A stretch of DNA of 64,000 nucleotides from Elysia marginata (lineage: Eukaryota; Mollusca; Gastropoda; Plakobranchidae), in assembly GCA_019649035.1 (NCBI GenBank), contig BMAT01013534.1, positions 101,758 to 165,757 of the forward strand, read 5' to 3'. The position numbers and the translations under genes are program-made. This document shows, one piece after another, positions 61,701 to 64,000 of this stretch (position 1 is the first letter of the stretch; each line of letters starts with the position of its first letter). Below the pieces are notes generated by a model. It saw nothing but the letters and a program-made list of their open reading frames with translations. It made no database searches and was not told the DNA's origin.

Positions 61701-63465
61701 GTTTTCAGAAAATTTGAGTGACTTCCCTGGTTGCTTAATATATTCTCAGTAACATAATTGTAATAGCGTATTGATTTGTTCTGTCTTGCATAAACTCCCG
61801 TAGCATATGCTTTATTTCTTTTTACTCACCAATTCTTTTCAGACTTAGTCTTGCAAGTTGTGCAAATTCTTTCAGGCGTATGACTCAAACTTGATTCATG
61901 ACTTGTGCTAGTTTGTGTTTCGACATAAACAGAGCTGCCAACCAGTACCGATTTCAGTATTTTAGTACCAGAATGACTACCAAAATACTGGAGTATTGAT
62001 GTCAAACCCAAAATGCTGAAATGAGCTATGACTTGTGAAAATATCTCTGATTACTAAAAGTGGAAAGAAACTATAAAGTCTAGAACTATAAGATAGGGGG
62101 ATTTTTACCTGCAAAGCCAAATCGCACCAGAATATTAAAGAAAAACGAGTTAAAGTAATCAATTCAAAAGAGAGACAGCTCATCATCAAATATCAATGAA
62201 TTAACATCTGCAAGTAACCTCCTTATATACAGGGAAACATCTTATCTTTGTTGGACCTTGTTCTCGTAGTGAGTACTGAAGTGCTTTGAAAAAAAAACAC
62301 TGAAATGGAGGTCTTAAAATACTGGAGCCAGTTCATTAGGGTTGGCAGCTCTGGATAAATAGTATTTCTTGTTAAATGATTTCTACAAAAAATAGGAAAA
62401 ATTCTTCCTTTCGTTTAGAAAGAATTCTGAATAATTTGGAAAAAAGAAATGAAAAATTTGGTGATTTTATGTTCAGATAAAATGAGTCATAAAATACATT
62501 TTTGGAACATGACATATAGTGTGAGTTTAGATTTTGGAAAATCTTATCTTTTTAGCCCTTATTTTCTAAGACATGGTCTAAAAAGTCAAATATAAAAGCT
62601 TTATTTTTTTCTGGTCCTATATTGTTTTCTCATAAAGACTAGTTTTCCTAAGGAAGGCCGGATCAAAGATTTTTTCTCAGCATTTAACATCTCTACTTGT
62701 TTTAAGATTTTTTTCTATGTGGCGATATAACTGTTTCCAACATGAGTTACAAGATTTATGATTTGAACCATCCTCAGAGCTGGGTGTCTATGTCAGCAAT
62801 AGATCAATCCATTTTTCCTCTGGAACTGTCCGCCCTGGAATCAATGGCTATGGGAGAGAGCACTGTTGTGTTTAGGCAAGGAGAGCTACTGCAAGGAGTA
62901 CTAGATAAAGCACATTATGGGCCTTCACCGTATGGACTTGTTCATTGTTGTTATGAGGTATTGTAATTTTTCTTCCTTGAAGAAATGTTTTTATCTGAGA
63001 CACTAATAAAAAGGCTCATCTGTTTATAGCTTGAACTCAGTTCATAGTTTCATTTGATTTTTTAGTGGAAAATTTATGCTACCTTGAAAACTTTGTAAAA
63101 TTCAGCTAAATTTTGATAAGAACTAAGTTGAAAAATTTCATGATCTTATGTTCTAACTTATGGGTCCATAACCCAGGACCTATATCAAACATTAAAATAT
63201 TTTTTCATCAACTTAAATAATGTTTTTATAATGCCTATATCTTTGTAACTTGTAACTTGTTTTTTTTTTCCCAGACATTTACCATGGTTTTAAGCAAGTT
63301 GTTTGGTATTTTTCAACTTTTGTCTATTTTTGATTTGTTACTCTACAGTTGTATGGAGGGAAGCCAGCTGGTCATCTCTTAACCTGTTTGGGCCGTTTGT
63401 TCACATCCTTCCTTCAGTTATCAGGCTTCTCTTTAGGAGTGGGGGACATTCTCGTCAAGAAAAAG
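49770..63465 (+). CDS. POLR1A: RNA polymerase I largest subunit (RPA1), N-terminal 838 codons, partial
   Basis: Seventeen exons join in exact phase: 49770-49923, 50209-50336, 54099-54300, 55281-55482, 55720-55954, 56248-56376, 56770-56910, 57372-57521, 57922-58142, 58439-58562, 59176-59259, 59795-59933, 60346-60460, 60874-60982, 61394-61477, 62778-62957, 63349-63465. RPA1 forms the catalytic core and clamp of RNA polymerase I, which makes ribosomal RNA in the nucleolus. Landmarks: clamp zinc site [17 protein letters not shown] (exon 2), CLACH and CCHC (exons 3-4), [20 protein letters not shown] (exon 9), [17 protein letters not shown] (exon 11), the metal-A loop [13 protein letters not shown] (exon 12), [20 protein letters not shown] (exon 16). 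[20 protein letters not shown] and WTGKQ match RPA1 rather than RPB1 or RPC1. Exon 5 has a long acidic insert. No frame damage is seen. Metazoan RPA1 is about 1700 residues, so about half is missing off the right edge. The start ATG gives the expected short N-terminus. Confidence 0.96.
50209..50336 (+). CDS. POLR1A: POLR1A exon 2, clamp zinc-binding site
   Basis: The exon encodes [20 protein letters not shown], the Cys-x2-Cys ... Cys-x2-His-x2-His zinc site that begins the clamp of every multisubunit RNA polymerase largest subunit. All ligand positions are present. The acceptor is TTTTTTCAG and the donor GTGAGT. Confidence 0.95.
50558..52312 (+). mobile_element. candidate unclassified element with recurrent GTCACGTAACTTACA motif
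   Basis: Inside POLR1A intron 2 the string gtcacgtaacttaca or a close variant occurs near 50571, 50938, 50958, 52089, 52113 and 52278. A related tcaagtaatttac lies near 50750. The left end reads gggccattccatgtcacgta and the right end taacttacatggcccattgg, a weak inverted resemblance. A frame at 51357-51608 contains [12 protein letters not shown], resembling a 'SHGKG' phrase I associate with repetitive invertebrate proteins of unknown type. It is broken. The boundaries are estimates. Confidence 0.4.
53058..53479. mobile_element. hAT-like MITE, copy 1
   Basis: 422 bp beginning CAGAGCTGCCAAC and ending CAGCTCTG, with no coding capacity. It is similar over its whole length to the copy at 61930-62353; shared strings include cagaatgactaccaaaat and actggagccagtt. 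The CAGAG/CTCTG ends fit the hAT superfamily. TTTTTACA-like sequence flanks both sides (offset by two bases), a possible 8-bp target duplication. It lies in POLR1A intron 2. Confidence 0.8.
55720..55954 (+). CDS. POLR1A: POLR1A exon 5, acidic insert plus conserved LTP block
   Basis: The first two thirds encode a strongly acidic, probably disordered stretch (for example [14 protein letters not shown] and [11 protein letters not shown]). The conserved block [15 protein letters not shown] follows. Phase and splice sites agree with both neighbours. The acidic stretch is longer than I recall in the vertebrate protein at this position. Confidence 0.9.
59795..59933 (+). CDS. POLR1A: POLR1A exon 12, catalytic aspartate loop
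   Basis: The exon encodes [20 protein letters not shown]. The three aspartates of NADFDGD bind the catalytic Mg2+ (metal A) in all multisubunit RNA polymerases, and all three are intact. This argues that the gene is functional. Confidence 0.97.
61930..62353. mobile_element. hAT-like MITE, copy 2
   Basis: 424 bp with terminal inverted repeats CAGAGCTGCCAACC at the left and GGTTGGCAGCTCTG at the right, 14 bases without mismatch. It matches copy 1 at 53058-53479. The flanks gacataaa and gataaata could be a decayed 8-bp target duplication. It lies in POLR1A intron 15. Confidence 0.85.
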
Positions 63466-63977
63466 GTAGCAACACCAAAAACACTTTTCATTATCTGGCC
63501 TTAAAAAATTCAACATTGCTTACAAAATTGCTTTGTTTGATGAAAAGACATAAAAGAAAATGGAAAGTTTTTTTTCTTGCAAATGTATAAAACACATAAC
63601 TAAAAGTGCTATATTAAAAACACAGTTTGGCAGACAGAGAGGGAATTCGTTAGACAAACTTTCAGTCTGTGTTCATCATATATCTCCATTGTAGCATTGT
63701 TACATTCAAGTTTTAAAATCTCAAATTTCTAATAGTTGTATGCATTCTTTTCTTTTTTCTATTTTTTTTTTTTTGTTAGTTCTAATTCTTAAGATAAAAT
63801 GTCTTGTCACCAAGGTGAACGAATCAGATATTGCAATTTTTACCTACAAGCGTGTTGCTGTTATGAACAAACTTTTTCTAAGCTTCCAAACTTCAAAAAT
63901 ATGAAGTTATCAATATTTTCTCGAAAAATCTTGAAGCTTATCTTGATTTAAAATATGGACAAATATACCTTTATTGG

Positions 63978-64000
63978 GCGGGAAAGGGGGGGGGGGGGGG
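63978..64000. repeat. poly-G run at window end
   Basis: The window ends in a tract of G with one A interruption near its start. It lies in POLR1A intron 17 and could be genuine or a sequencing/assembly end artefact. Confidence 0.7.

Noticed and set aside
1-64000. CRISPR arrays, operons, phage or bacterial defence systems
   Set aside because: The window is spliced eukaryotic DNA; its tandem repeats are microsatellites and minisatellites without spacers.

Overview
The window looks like a metazoan nuclear genome, most likely a mollusc (gastropod-like) or another lophotrochozoan. The evidence is long AT-rich introns with GT..AG borders, a housekeeping gene split into many short exons, invertebrate-type mobile elements (BEL/Pao, piggyBac, Penelope-like, non-LTR, SINE, hAT-like MITEs), abundant simple repeats and four N gaps. 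There are no bacterial operons and no CRISPR array. Exon models were built by eye from reading frame, splice consensus and intron phase, and no transcript data were available.

Layout. (1) 1-9.1 kb, minus strand: the first two coding exons of a probable DEG/ENaC-type ion channel, separated by an 8.4 kb intron; the rest lies off the left edge. (2) 9.1-17.8 kb: no gene found, with one 527-base gap. (3) 17.85-27.92 kb, minus strand: a complete ten-exon gene for a 612-residue acyl-CoA synthetase-like (AMP-binding) protein. Its P-loop and A5 motifs are degenerate, although the A7, A8 and A10 regions remain. Intron 1 holds a decayed Penelope-like fragment. (4) 28-36 kb: a repeat-rich stretch with a SINE, an orphan candidate exon, a piggyBac relic interrupted by tandem repeats and by a second copy of an intron piece from the acyl-CoA synthetase gene, and a second Penelope-like fragment in a nest of inverted repeats. 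(5) 37.8-41.2 kb, minus strand: two phase-matched 3' exons of an unidentified gene, then degenerate tandem repeats and an in-frame minisatellite. (6) 43.7-46.75 kb, minus strand: a broken BEL/Pao pol region. (7) 49.77-64.0 kb, plus strand: the first 17 coding exons (838 codons) of POLR1A, the largest subunit of RNA polymerase I. It is intact as far as it runs and includes the catalytic aspartate loop. Its introns carry two copies of a 422-424 bp hAT-like MITE and a possible undescribed element marked by a recurrent 15-mer.

The genes show no sign of working together; they are ordinary independent neighbours. The most unusual points are the likely pseudoenzyme in the acyl-CoA synthetase gene, its partly duplicated exon, the shared segment that ends exactly at one of its splice acceptors, and the recurrent-motif element in POLR1A intron 2.
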